From positions 12,747-76,746 of the forward strand of contig JBBQED010000014.1 of NCBI GenBank assembly GCA_038320345.1: a stretch of 64,000 nt of DNA, written 5' to 3'. The translations under genes and the position numbers were made by a program. Under the pieces are notes generated by a model that was not told the DNA's origin, ran no database searches, and saw only the letters and a list, made by a program, of their open reading frames with translations. This document shows positions 38,850 through 48,461 of this stretch, in pieces; the first letter of the stretch is position 1, and the number at the start of each line of letters is the position of its first letter. The stretch is from JBBQED01 sp038320345. GTDB lineage: Bacteria > Bacteroidota > Bacteroidia > AKYH767-A > OLB10.

Positions 38850-41009
38850 ATGAAAAAGTCTTTGCTCTGCATGTTGCTTTGCCTGGGTCTCCTTCCGGCG
38901 ATTGCGCAGAAAGCACTCGTGCGTAAAGGCGACTTTTACTATAAACAAATGGCTTATCCAAAAGCTATTCCCTTTTATACAAAAGCGCTTAAAAAAGATT
39001 CTACGTTACAAGAAGCAGTTTTTAAACTTGCTGATTGTTATCGCTTGACCAATAACAGAACGATGGCTGAGCAATGGTACGGTAAAGCTGTACAGATGCC
39101 TGCTGTTCTTCCGATTTACAAATTCTATTACGGTCAGTCGTTGATGAATAACGGTAAGTATGCTCAAGCTCGTAAGTGGATGGAAGATTTTGTAGTCGAT
39201 AATCAAGCTGATGGTCGTGGACAATCATTCATGAAAGCATTGGATCAATACAATAATTATTTTATTGATTCCAGTAATTTTGCAGTGACTAAACTCGATA
39301 TTAACTCGAAGAATGCAGATTTCGGAGCAACGTTATATCAAGAAGGAATTGTATTTGCTTCCTCTCGTCCGAGGAGTGAAATCATTCAACGTAGTCATTC
39401 ATGGACTAACGAACCTTTCCTTGCTTTGTACTATAGCCGTGGAAAAGAAAATAAATTCCGTGACCCCGAACTATTTGCAGATAAGATACAGACCAAATTC
39501 AATGATGGTCCAGTATGCTTCAGCAAAAGCGGAGATGAAATTTACATCACCCGAAATAATATTTTAAAAGGAAAGGTGCATAAGAGTGCCGATAAAATTG
39601 TGAAGCTAGAAATCTTCAAAGCAAAAAATAAAGGCGGCACTGAATGGACCGAACTAGAACCCTTCCAATATAACAGCGACAATTATAGTTGCGCACATCC
39701 TTCTTTAAGTAGCGATGGACAGAAATTATATTTCTCCTCTGATATGCCAGGTGGAAAAGGTGGAATGGATCTTTGGGTATGCAATAAACAAGGTACTGGA
39801 TGGTCGAAGCCAGAAAATTTAGGTGATACTGTAAACACAAAAGGAAATGAAGTATTCCCGGTCATCACTGATGATGGAACCATTTATTTTTCTTCTGATG
39901 GTCATCCTGGAATCGGGGGATTGGATATTTATTTCACACATGATATCGGTGGAAAATATGTAACACCGCATAATGTTGGTTATCCTCTGAATACTTCAGA
40001 TGATGATTTCCAAATGGTGTATGACATGAAAAATAAAATCGGTTACCTAAGTTCTAACAGAGCTAACCGTGGTTTCGATGATGATCTGTATACGTTCAAA
40101 AAACAATCTATACGGATCAGAGGAATCGTTGTTAATAAAACAGATGGAACTCCTATCAAACAAGCACGTGTAGAAATGAAAGGAGAAGATGGAAAAATTC
40201 AATCTTTCACGACTCTTGAAAATGGAAGATTTGATTTCACTGCAGGCTTCGATCAAAATTATTCGATCAATGGTGCTGCAACAGGATTAGGTGATACTAC
40301 ACTTACTGTGGCTACTTCTTCGGCTACTCCTACTGATCCGTTCGTGAGAATTGAATTAGGGAAACCTGCTGATTTCTTGCTAAGCATTAACGTAATTGAT
40401 GCAGATACTAAGGAAGCTATTCCGGGAGCCATCATCCGCGACGAAGTTCTGGCTCGTGATCTCGGAAGTACTGATCTCGGTGGCATCTACCATCAAGCTG
40501 TGATTCCTCAAAAAGATGAACAGTTAATGATCATGTCCGCAGGATATCGTCCTAAAGTAATTATGTTGAAAGGTCAAGCAGGTGCTGAACCAAAAGATAT
40601 GAGTTACACCGTTGAACTGACTAAAGCATCCGAAATTCATCCTTATGAAAACTGGTATAAAGTATTGTACTTCGATCTCGACAAATACAATATCCGTGAC
40701 GATGCAAGCAAAATAATGGATGAAGTAATTCAATTTCTAAGAGAACATCCAGATGTAAAAATTACGTTGAATTCTCATACGGATAGTCGTGCGTCGAAAG
40801 AATACAATGAGAAGCTCTCAGAAAATCGTTCTAAGGAAGCACGGAAATTCTTGATGGATCATGGTGTCTCCTCGAAACAAATTGGAAAACTGATGTGGAG
40901 TGGAGAAGGAATTCTGATCAACAATTGTGGTGATGAAGTTCCTTGTACAGAAGAGATGCATCAATTGAACCGCAGAACTGAAATCACAGTAAACTCCATT
41001 ATGAAATAA
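38850..41009 (+). CDS. PorE-like OmpA-family protein (TPR, propeller, Cna-like, OmpA)
   Basis: A 719-residue periplasmic or outer-membrane protein with four modules: a TPR region (residues about 20-120, AYPKAIPFYTKALKKD), a PD40-type propeller (about 150-410, LSSDGQKLYFSSDMPGGKGG), carboxypeptidase-regulatory-like beta domains (about 420-600, GIVVNKTDGTPIKQARVEM), and an OmpA peptidoglycan-binding domain (about 605-719, VLYFDLDKYNIRDDA, LNSHTDSRASKEYNEKLSENR). This is the layout of PorE, which ties the type IX machine to peptidoglycan. It is the last gene of the adhesin-PorP-PorE group and is followed by a strong terminator. Confidence 0.9.
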   Translation: MKKSLLCMLLCLGLLPAIAQKALVRKGDFYYKQMAYPKAIPFYTKALKKDSTLQEAVFKLADCYRLTNNRTMAEQWYGKAVQMPAVLPIYKFYYGQSLMNNGKYAQARKWMEDFVVDNQADGRGQSFMKALDQYNNYFIDSSNFAVTKLDINSKNADFGATLYQEGIVFASSRPRSEIIQRSHSWTNEPFLALYYSRGKENKFRDPELFADKIQTKFNDGPVCFSKSGDEIYITRNNILKGKVHKSADKIVKLEIFKAKNKGGTEWTELEPFQYNSDNYSCAHPSLSSDGQKLYFSSDMPGGKGGMDLWVCNKQGTGWSKPENLGDTVNTKGNEVFPVITDDGTIYFSSDGHPGIGGLDIYFTHDIGGKYVTPHNVGYPLNTSDDDFQMVYDMKNKIGYLSSNRANRGFDDDLYTFKKQSIRIRGIVVNKTDGTPIKQARVEMKGEDGKIQSFTTLENGRFDFTAGFDQNYSINGAATGLGDTTLTVATSSATPTDPFVRIELGKPADFLLSINVIDADTKEAIPGAIIRDEVLARDLGSTDLGGIYHQAVIPQKDEQLMIMSAGYRPKVIMLKGQAGAEPKDMSYTVELTKASEIHPYENWYKVLYFDLDKYNIRDDASKIMDEVIQFLREHPDVKITLNSHTDSRASKEYNEKLSENRSKEARKFLMDHGVSSKQIGKLMWSGEGILINNCGDEVPCTEEMHQLNRRTEITVNSIMK

Positions 41010-41032
41010 GCATACAAAAATAAAATACAGAG

Positions 41033-41058
41033 AGCCGGTGTAATAGCCGGCTTTTTTT
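41033..41058 (+). terminator. Rho-independent terminator after the adhesin operon
   Basis: AGCCGG (41033-41038) pairs with CCGGCT (41047-41052) around an 8-base loop and runs into seven T residues. It ends the operon 29959-41009. Confidence 0.85.
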
Positions 41059-41179
41059 GTGCCTCTAAATTTTCACCTCTGCATTTTGTCGTAAAACTAC
41101 TTCGTCAATTGGTATCTACACTTTAATTATGTTTGTGTATCCAAGCAATAAAATATTTCTGTTTTCAAATTTCAGGACG

Positions 41180-42022
41180 ATGCATAAAAAACTGTTTTAT
41201 TCTTTTTGGATTGTCTTCCTATGTAGCACATGTGTTGCTCCTGCTCAGAAAAGTAATCTGCAGGATTCCATTCGTCCTAAAGAATTCTCTGTGAGAAATA
41301 TGTTCCATGAAGGGTTACATGGACAAGCTATCATCTGGACAAAACCTGTACATATTCATCAGCAGGACTGGAAATTTATTGTTCCTGCGGCTATATTGCT
41401 GGGGTCATCATTTGCTCTCGACCACGAAATTTATAACAGCGTGCAGGATGTAAAACAAAGAAATCCTGAACTACACGATATTGCTCAGGTAGCAACAAAA
41501 TTCGGAGAAGGAATTGTCCCTATCGGAATCACCTGCGCTTTTGCGGCCGGAGGATTAATATTTAAAGACAATAGAGCATTACGTACTGGAGTACTTGCTG
41601 CGGAAGCACTTGTTCATTCTGCTATTCTTGGTTATGCGATGAAAGCATCACTCGGCAGAGCGCGACCAACGACGGAAGCAAAGGATGGAAAGTTGGGGTT
41701 CTTTGAAGAGTTCAATGATGAGACTAAACATAATTCCTTTCCTTCCGGACATACCATTATCGCATTTACACTCGCCACAGTTGTTGCTACGGAATACAGT
41801 AATACGATCTGGGTTCCTGTAGTTTGTTATTCCGCTGCTACAGCTTGTGGATTGTCGCGAATCGTTCTCGAAAAGCATTGGACATCGGATGTACTGATGG
41901 CGTCAATGCTGGGGTATGCTATCGGCAGGATGACTGTAAAAGAGCATAACCGCCACTGGAACATCAGTCCATTTGTAAATTCATCTGGTGCAGCCGGAAT
42001 TGGTTTTCATACTTCTTTTTAA
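41180..42022 (+). CDS. PAP2-family phosphatase, exported
   Basis: A 280-residue PAP2 (type 2 phosphatidic acid phosphatase) protein. The three phosphatase motifs are present: KASLGRARPTT, SFPSGHTIIAF and SRIVLEKHWTSDVL. Enzymes of this family remove phosphate from lipid phosphates such as phosphatidate, undecaprenyl diphosphate or lipid A. The frame is open 17 codons upstream to 41129, but that ATG lies inside a -7-like TATGTTTG (41128-41135), and MHKKLFYSFWIVFLCSTC at 41180 is a normal signal peptide. Acts on the periplasmic side. Convergent with gldN. Confidence 0.88.
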   Translation: MHKKLFYSFWIVFLCSTCVAPAQKSNLQDSIRPKEFSVRNMFHEGLHGQAIIWTKPVHIHQQDWKFIVPAAILLGSSFALDHEIYNSVQDVKQRNPELHDIAQVATKFGEGIVPIGITCAFAAGGLIFKDNRALRTGVLAAEALVHSAILGYAMKASLGRARPTTEAKDGKLGFFEEFNDETKHNSFPSGHTIIAFTLATVVATEYSNTIWVPVVCYSAATACGLSRIVLEKHWTSDVLMASMLGYAIGRMTVKEHNRHWNISPFVNSSGAAGIGFHTSF

Positions 42023-42157
42023 TCGGCATCAACGCTAAGAAAATAAAGAATTGCTAATGTATATTTTTCTGGGTCTGCATCTTGCACATCATCCTTAATG
42101 AATGTTTTGATTCCAAATTAAAAGTTCCTATCGAGTATCGATTAAAATCTTACCTCC

Positions 42158-42186
42158 AAAAAAAAGCCCCGCTTATTCAGCAGGGC
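42158..42186 (-). terminator. Rho-independent terminator of the gld operon
   Basis: On the minus strand GCCCTGCT (42186-42179) pairs with AGCGGGGC (42173-42166) around GAATA, followed by eight T residues. It lies about 20 bases after the gldN stop. Confidence 0.88.
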
Positions 42187-42207
42187 ATTCAATTTATTTA
42201 GGAGATT

Positions 42208-43056
42208 TTAGTATTCCCAGAGATCCATTTCAAGGTTTAGCATATCCTGTTTGATGCGCTCTGATTCGAGCAATGCATCGAGAGGATTCGCCTTGTAATC
42301 ATCCACACGACGGTTATACACGTTATCTTCTTTAATGATATAGCTATTAAACATTCTTTTCATGAATACATCTTCAAAAGTAAGACGCTGTGAAGAGTTG
42401 GAGCGATTAGCTACTTCTGCATTCACAAATATTCTTCTTGCTTCATCGAAATATACCCAGAAGAGCAATTTCTTTTGTCCGCCTTCAATCAAGTTACCAT
42501 CCTGATCACGTGCAAGTGTCATCGGACAAATCCCGATAATCCTGCAATCCATCACCGAACGTTGCTTGTCGAAGAACCACTCTTCTTTCAGACGATACTG
42601 CACCACATCATCCGGATTAAACGGACGAAATACTACAGAGTCAATTTCATCATAAGGAGGATCAGGACGCGTTACTTTAATGCTGATAGAATCTGCTCCA
42701 CCAACTTTACTGAATTCATTCGCAGTCATTGGAAGTGTGAACTCATCATCCTGAGGATCATAAGCAGTCAGACTTCCTTCTTTCACGGCATCCATTAAAG
42801 TACTGATGAGGTTTTTACGATCTTTCGTTTCGCTAGTTTTAGGATAACGTAAAGGCGCATTGATCTTTTCATTTAGATCAATTTGTCTCCAGATCTTTTT
42901 AGACCACATCACATCGGCCTCACGTAAGTAAGGATAAGGAACTACCTTTCGAGCAGGATTGTTTTCCTTAACATACACTCCGTTGAGTACGTTTTGTGCA
43001 TTGATGCCACCGGATAAACCAATGATGACAGTTAGCAACAGGATGAGTTTTTTCAT
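42208..43056 (-). CDS. gldN: Type IX secretion / gliding protein GldN (PorN)
   Basis: A 282-residue periplasmic protein with a signal peptide (MKKLILLLTVIIGLSGGINA) and the GldN/PorN body: NNPARKVVPYPYLREADVMWSK, VVFRPFNPDDVVQY, RRIFVNAEVANRSN. GldN/PorN forms with GldK/PorK the large periplasmic ring of the type IX secretion system at the outer membrane. It is the last gene of porP-gldK-gldL-gldM-gldN, 74 bases after gldM, with a terminator behind. Confidence 0.95.
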   Translation of the reverse strand: MKKLILLLTVIIGLSGGINAQNVLNGVYVKENNPARKVVPYPYLREADVMWSKKIWRQIDLNEKINAPLRYPKTSETKDRKNLISTLMDAVKEGSLTAYDPQDDEFTLPMTANEFSKVGGADSISIKVTRPDPPYDEIDSVVFRPFNPDDVVQYRLKEEWFFDKQRSVMDCRIIGICPMTLARDQDGNLIEGGQKKLLFWVYFDEARRIFVNAEVANRSNSSQRLTFEDVFMKRMFNSYIIKEDNVYNRRVDDYKANPLDALLESERIKQDMLNLEMDLWEY

Positions 43057-43130
43057 GTTTCAGCTTTTGTTTTAACACCTCCACTTTATACGTATCAGCA
43101 TTGATACAGTTCCAGCGAAGGGCTCAACAC

Positions 43131-44717
43131 TTATTGTACTGTAAGCGGAATAGAATTCACTTGACGTTTTGTTCCGTCCGGCATCGATACATTGATGTAT
43201 TCGAACAGAATTTTATCACCTGGGCGACTTTGTTCAATGATCGTTTTCATATCACTTGTCAAAGTACCACTTTCAGCAGATTTTTCAATTGGATCACGAC
43301 CTTTTCCGTAACGGCTCATCTTGAATGAAACCACTCTTGGATAAAGTTCGAAATCGAAACCTTCCATCGTTGGGATGATACCCTGCTGTGCTGCTAAAGC
43401 ACTTTTAGGAATGTTACCATCTTTCTTACCACCGATTTTAGCTACTGGATCAGGAATACGTTTCAAACGGAATTTAAACTCACCCATTGTCATCGGTTTG
43501 CCATTGAATTCAGCCTGAACAGTAACTTTTCCTTCTCCTGGTTGTCCTTTTGCTTCAGCGATATAATGTCCCTTACCAAGTTTAGCATCGGGAGTCAGGG
43601 TAAATCCTGAAACCATAGGCTTCACCTTTTCATCAGCCACACCCGGTACAGAAACGGTAATAGGATTTGGTACTCCGATGTAAATAACATTCATCTTATC
43701 TGCAGCAACGGAAGAACTTGGTTTTGCTACTGTATAAGCATTCTCAAACTTAAATTCCTGATAAGTATTATCTGGCTTTTTAATTTTGATAATCCCTGCA
43801 TATTTTTTCTCGCCGGGACCTGAAGCTCTCAGTTTATACTGACCAACTCCATTTGCCACTTCAATTTTATTTCCACCTACTGAGATCTCAGGATCGCTGG
43901 TTGAACTCATCGCAGCAAGGAAAATCTCCGCAGAATATTCTTGTCCTTCGATCACATAACTTGAAGGAGAAATAACCCTTGGTGTTAAAGTATCGAATTT
44001 GTAATCGGTTGCGTTAATAGCAGATAACAAGTGAGAAACGATTTCCGATTCCGCATTCTTAATATCTGTTTGTGTTTTTGTAATCAGCGCAACAGTAGCA
44101 ACAACTGGAGCATGGTAGAAATTCGCCATTTCCCAAGTACGTTTGCCATCTTCGATCATTTTAGGATCAGGATCATTGGTATTAAACAATTCATCCAGAC
44201 GCTTCGTGAACTTCGGACGATCATTGTTATCAAGTGCTGCTACAACAGCTTTCTTGAATTCATTGATCTTCGTTTTCATTTCAGTCGCTTTCTTACCTTT
44301 TCCGTCGTTTTGATCACCGCACATGATCAAGGTAGGTACATCATAATTATCCTTCTGCTTTAACTCGCGCAGTGGAATATCTGGTGCTCCTGCTTCAATC
44401 TTATCAGTGGTACGGATCAATTCAATTTTAAGCGTAGCAAGGTATTTATCAAGATCAGAAGATAATTTCTTGATCTGTTGTGCACGTTTATAGAACGGTT
44501 CAGTTTTCGGCTTATCGTTCGTCATTTGTTTTTCAAATGCTGCGTATGCCTGGGCATTCTTTCCGCTGAGGTTGGCTACAGTTACTTCTAAACTATCATT
44601 AATAGTTACAAAAGCATTAATAATCTCTTTCGAGACGTTCAGTGCCAACAGCGCAGTGAGTACCAGGTACATCATCCCAATCATTTTCTGTCTTGGGGAC
44701 AATTTATTTCCTGCCAT
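43131..44717 (-). CDS. gldM: Type IX secretion motor protein GldM (PorM)
   Basis: A 528-residue protein with one N-terminal membrane helix (KMIGMMYLVLTALLALNVS) and a long periplasmic part of helical and Ig-like domains (VIEGQEYSAEIFLAAMSS, YIGVPNPITVSVPGV, PDPVAKIGGKKDG). GldM with GldL makes the proton-driven inner-membrane motor that powers type IX secretion and gliding, and its periplasmic rod reaches the GldK-GldN ring. Size and order in the operon are normal. Confidence 0.95.
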   Translation of the reverse strand: MAGNKLSPRQKMIGMMYLVLTALLALNVSKEIINAFVTINDSLEVTVANLSGKNAQAYAAFEKQMTNDKPKTEPFYKRAQQIKKLSSDLDKYLATLKIELIRTTDKIEAGAPDIPLRELKQKDNYDVPTLIMCGDQNDGKGKKATEMKTKINEFKKAVVAALDNNDRPKFTKRLDELFNTNDPDPKMIEDGKRTWEMANFYHAPVVATVALITKTQTDIKNAESEIVSHLLSAINATDYKFDTLTPRVISPSSYVIEGQEYSAEIFLAAMSSTSDPEISVGGNKIEVANGVGQYKLRASGPGEKKYAGIIKIKKPDNTYQEFKFENAYTVAKPSSSVAADKMNVIYIGVPNPITVSVPGVADEKVKPMVSGFTLTPDAKLGKGHYIAEAKGQPGEGKVTVQAEFNGKPMTMGEFKFRLKRIPDPVAKIGGKKDGNIPKSALAAQQGIIPTMEGFDFELYPRVVSFKMSRYGKGRDPIEKSAESGTLTSDMKTIIEQSRPGDKILFEYINVSMPDGTKRQVNSIPLTVQ

Positions 44718-44775
44718 TTCGCGTTCCTAGGGTTTTGGTTGAATAAGAGGTTGATGTAAAAGAAACGGTACTTGA

Positions 44776-45591
44776 CTATTTACCCTGGTTAGGGTTCATA
44801 TTCATTGCAGAAAGCATATTGCCGTAAACAGTATTGAGTGCTCCCAGATTTTTAGCAAGTTTGCCAACTTCATCCTTATAACGTTTAGTATCTTCTACTG
44901 TATTGTTCAGGTTACCAAGTAATTCCTGAATACCGTCATAGAATTTAGTTGTCTCTTTCATGCGTGCATTTGCTTCCTGCAATTGCAGTTCGTAAACAGC
45001 ATTCAGAGCAGACATATTCTTACCTGCAGATTTCATTTGATCGCTGTAGATTTTCACATCTTCGTGAGAAGTGCTCATGCTATTCATAGCAGTAGCCGCT
45101 TTCTCATAAGAAGCAGAAAGAATAGCTACCTTCTGAGAAGCAGCAGTTACATTTTTAGCATAATCATCCGTTGCAACAGCAGCGTTTGAAATCTGAGCCA
45201 TCTTAGAAGTGTTCTCACTTAAACTCTTCAAACCTGTTCCCAGACTTTGAATTAATTCAGGACCAATCTTAGCGTCAGCTAATAATTTGTCTAAATGTTG
45301 TGCTACAGGATCGCCAGCCTTGTGTTTCTTGCGATCAGCACCTGGCTCATGCATCCCTGCTAGTTCAGGATAAACCAACGACCAATCCACTTCTTCATGT
45401 GGTGGTTCGAAGGCAGAGAAGAAGAAGATTACAGCTTCCGTAAGCAGCCCAACCGTAAGCATCAATCCAGCACCTTCCCAGTGTTGAATTTTAAAGAGCG
45501 CACCTACGATAACGATAGCAGCACCGAAACCGTAAAGTTTAGCCATGAAATTTTTAAACGCTTTCCCTTGCGTTATTTGAGCTATTCCCAT
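44776..45591 (-). CDS. gldL: Type IX secretion motor protein GldL (PorL)
   Basis: A 271-residue inner-membrane protein with two N-terminal helices (LYGFGAAIVIVGALF and LMLTVGLLTEAVIFFFSAFEPPHEE) and a cytoplasmic helical tail. The buried Glu in the second helix (LTEAV) is the residue thought to couple protons in the GldL-GldM motor. It lies 58 bases upstream of gldM. Confidence 0.94.
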   Translation of the reverse strand: MGIAQITQGKAFKNFMAKLYGFGAAIVIVGALFKIQHWEGAGLMLTVGLLTEAVIFFFSAFEPPHEEVDWSLVYPELAGMHEPGADRKKHKAGDPVAQHLDKLLADAKIGPELIQSLGTGLKSLSENTSKMAQISNAAVATDDYAKNVTAASQKVAILSASYEKAATAMNSMSTSHEDVKIYSDQMKSAGKNMSALNAVYELQLQEANARMKETTKFYDGIQELLGNLNNTVEDTKRYKDEVGKLAKNLGALNTVYGNMLSAMNMNPNQGK

Positions 45592-45692
45592 TGTGTTTTG
45601 GTTGTTTTTAAAGGGTTTTGGATTGAGTTAATAATATTGTTTGGCGAATGGTTGAGTTTCGCTTAGTCAATTAGGATAAATTGTACCCTCGC

Positions 45693-46955
45693 TTAGAAAT
45701 CAGATTTGTCGCGACCAAGGAAATCCATTACACAACGGAATCCAATGTAGCATTTAGAAGTATCCTGGAATTCATAGGTGCGGGTTCCCGTTTGAAGGTA
45801 ATACCCCACATCTTTCCATGAACCTCCACGAATTACTTTCTTCTTCAGAGCTGGAGGATCAGAGTCTTTGGCATCATACTCATAATCTGCATTCAGATCA
45901 TGGCTGAAATTGTACGCCGACTCATCAAATGCGTTGCTGGTCCACTCTGCTACGTTACCGGCCATACAATACAAGCCATAATCATTCGGCCAGTAAGAGG
46001 TAGCTTTCACAGTATAGAATCCTCCATCATCGATGTAGTTACCACGCAATGGCTTGAAATTAGCCAGAAAACAACCGCGGCTGTTGCGTATATAAGGTCC
46101 GCCCCAAGGGAAAGGACTATTCGCTAAACCTCCACGTGATGCGTATTCCCACTCACTTTCTGTTGGCAGACGGAAATCCTGAACGATGGTTTCCTCATTA
46201 CTCTCCAGATAACTGTCGATTAATTGAGTACGCCATACACAGAATGCCTTGCATTGAGTCCAGTTTACTCCTACTACGGGATAATCGTCGTATGCTGGAT
46301 GCCAGAAATAAGCCTTAGTAATAGGATCGTTGAAAGAGTAAGTGAAATCATGAATCCAAGAAAGAGTATCTGGATACACGTTGATAATGTTCTTCTTAAT
46401 AAATACAGAACGGTCGGTTAAACCTTGTTGACGGTTCGACTGCTGTGCTGCCGCTTTAAGATCGAGCCAGTAGTATTCGAAATTCATCTTTCTGGAATCG
46501 ATTTCTTTGCGACGGTAATAACGCTCACTTTCAGGAAGATAGAGTTCCGCCAGCGTTTCTACGTTGGCCTCATCTTGCCACTTGATTCGCTCGTCCCAAT
46601 TAATTCTTTCGCCATATTCGCCTTCCTCGATGATGTGTTCACCACCGATCAGACGATGTGCTAGGGAGTCGCGCACCCAATACACAAACTGACGATACTC
46701 ATTGTTGGTAATTTCCGTGTTGTCCATGTAGAAGGCGTGTACTGACACGGTCTTCGCTTGGGCGATCTGTTGGTAAGGTACGTCCTGGTCGCTTTGACCC
46801 ATGTTGAATGAGCCTTGAGGAATGAATACCATGCCATAAGGATCGGCTTGATACCATTTTTCGCGTCCCTGGACACCTACCAGTTGACCACGGTTACCGC
46901 CTCCACAACTACTCAGGAGCAGTATGGCAAAGGAAGCAATAATCAGGTTTTTCAT
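45693..46955 (-). CDS. gldK: Type IX secretion lipoprotein GldK (PorK)
   Basis: A 420-residue lipoprotein (signal ending LLSSC, Cys17) with a formylglycine-generating-enzyme-like fold (FIPQGSFNMGQSDQD, DNTEITNNEYRQFV, RLPTESEWEYASRGG, VAEWTSNAFDES, VIRGGSWKDVG, CYIGFRCVMD). In GldK/PorK the fold is structural: with GldN/PorN it forms the ring complex at the outer membrane. It follows porP by 144 bases; a -7-like TATATTTG lies in that gap (minus strand, 47069-47062) without a clear -33 box. Confidence 0.95.
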   Translation of the reverse strand: MKNLIIASFAILLLSSCGGGNRGQLVGVQGREKWYQADPYGMVFIPQGSFNMGQSDQDVPYQQIAQAKTVSVHAFYMDNTEITNNEYRQFVYWVRDSLAHRLIGGEHIIEEGEYGERINWDERIKWQDEANVETLAELYLPESERYYRRKEIDSRKMNFEYYWLDLKAAAQQSNRQQGLTDRSVFIKKNIINVYPDTLSWIHDFTYSFNDPITKAYFWHPAYDDYPVVGVNWTQCKAFCVWRTQLIDSYLESNEETIVQDFRLPTESEWEYASRGGLANSPFPWGGPYIRNSRGCFLANFKPLRGNYIDDGGFYTVKATSYWPNDYGLYCMAGNVAEWTSNAFDESAYNFSHDLNADYEYDAKDSDPPALKKKVIRGGSWKDVGYYLQTGTRTYEFQDTSKCYIGFRCVMDFLGRDKSDF

Positions 46956-47099
46956 GTGTTGTTCGCTTTTGGTTTCTGGAATGCCTTAAACGTAAGCATC
47001 GAACGCTGAAATCTTTGCTTTAGTATATGCTTAGTTTTCAGATTCTATGATACGTTTTACCCAAATATAGGTTTCTGTTCCAGAGATATATTCCTAATT

Positions 47100-48017
47100 T
47101 TAGAGGAATCTTACGTTTCTGATGGCTGGGGTCATCTTCTTTTTCACAGTGAAGCAATATCCCAACATGATCTCATGTGATCCATCACTGTATTTTTTGA
47201 TTTCCGAGGTAGTGAAATCGTAAGAATAACCAATACGAAGCTTCTCGGTAATATTCATTCCAATCAATGCAACGATAGCATCTTCATTACGATAAGATGC
47301 TCCAATCCAGAAGCGATTGTTGAAGTGCGCATTCAGGTTAATATCAAATGTAGTATTACCAGTAACCGATTTTACGAATACCGATGGTTTCAATTCTACT
47401 GCTGGGGTTACATCGAAAGAGTATCCGATCATACCATAATAATTTCTTTTAAATTCTTTGTCGAAGTTGTCAAGACCTACCTTTTGCTCCAAGATATGGC
47501 TTGCGGATGCACCAATATACAACTTTTCGGACTGATAGTAAAGCCCTGCTCCCATATCGAAGGCAGTTCCGCTAACAGTACCCGTAGGAATCGATGGATC
47601 TGGAATATTTGGATCAGCGGGCTCGAACTTACTTCCATCGATTTTATGCTGCATGAAATCAAAATCAACACCAGCAGCGAGTTTACCGTTACCTACATTG
47701 AATTTATAATTTCCAGCAAGCTTGCCTTGGAAGGTATTTTCAAATCCGATTTTGTCAGTAGCGATGGATAATCCAACCCCTACCTTATTGTTCAACAAAG
47801 GAGCATCAATACCAAAAACGCCAGTCTTGGGAGCACCATCGTAACTCACCCACTGTGCGCGATACAGAGCATGTAAACAGATAGCCTCATTGGCACCGGC
47901 ATAGGCAGGGTTAACATAGAGACGGTTGAACATGTTCTGGCTGAACTGAGGATCTTGCTGCGCGAGGGCTAACGTAGAGATACAACCTGCAGTTATTACA
48001 GCTAAAAGTTTCTTCAT
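47100..48017 (-). CDS. porP: Type IX secretion outer-membrane protein PorP
   Basis: A 305-residue PorP/SprF-family barrel: signal peptide MKKLLAVITAGCISTLALA, then QQDPQFSQNMFNRLYVNPAYAG and ALYRAQWVSYDGAPKTG. Its place directly before gldK-gldL-gldM-gldN matches the porP-porK-porL-porM-porN order of Porphyromonas, which supports calling it the core PorP rather than an accessory SprF. The frame is open 55 codons further, but those are not protein-like; ATG at 48017 was chosen. Confidence 0.93.
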   Translation of the reverse strand: MKKLLAVITAGCISTLALAQQDPQFSQNMFNRLYVNPAYAGANEAICLHALYRAQWVSYDGAPKTGVFGIDAPLLNNKVGVGLSIATDKIGFENTFQGKLAGNYKFNVGNGKLAAGVDFDFMQHKIDGSKFEPADPNIPDPSIPTGTVSGTAFDMGAGLYYQSEKLYIGASASHILEQKVGLDNFDKEFKRNYYGMIGYSFDVTPAVELKPSVFVKSVTGNTTFDINLNAHFNNRFWIGASYRNEDAIVALIGMNITEKLRIGYSYDFTTSEIKKYSDGSHEIMLGYCFTVKKKMTPAIRNVRFL

Positions 48018-48461
48018 ACAATGCTTTCGGTTAATCGGTTGATTCGGGGGGTTAAAGTAAGCAAATAATCTTGTAATCTTCAAAAACTGCCTTTGCTCGC
48101 ATTTTCTGAATTTGATGTTTGGTGTGTCGTTTTTACTCTGTAAAGGATACCATAATCCATAAATTTTATAGATTATCCGCATCTTCTAGGCTGCTAAAAT
48201 AATCGCAAATGGAATATCAAAGGTCAATGTGGATGAAATACTACGTATATTTTTTAAGATTTCTTTTGAATTATTAACAAAAAGCCCTTTCCTGACGTTC
48301 CTCTCGGTCCCTATTTAGAATTGATCTATTCGATTCTTGATGCTAAATCGTCCCTTTTTAACTGAAAAACACCTCAAACCTTACATTTCACGTTACGAAT
48401 GGATTGAGGTATGGCTTGGTTTTTACTACTGTTTCGTCTTGCCTTTTGTGCAAAAGATATC
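48018..48461. other. Intergenic gap between porP and the arginase-fold gene
   Basis: About 444 bases on the coding side of porP. Small open frames here and overlapping the end of the arginase-fold gene do not look like proteins. No TAnnTTTG box near porP and no strong hairpin could be identified; the T9SS promoter is presumably here but I cannot place it. Confidence 0.35.
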
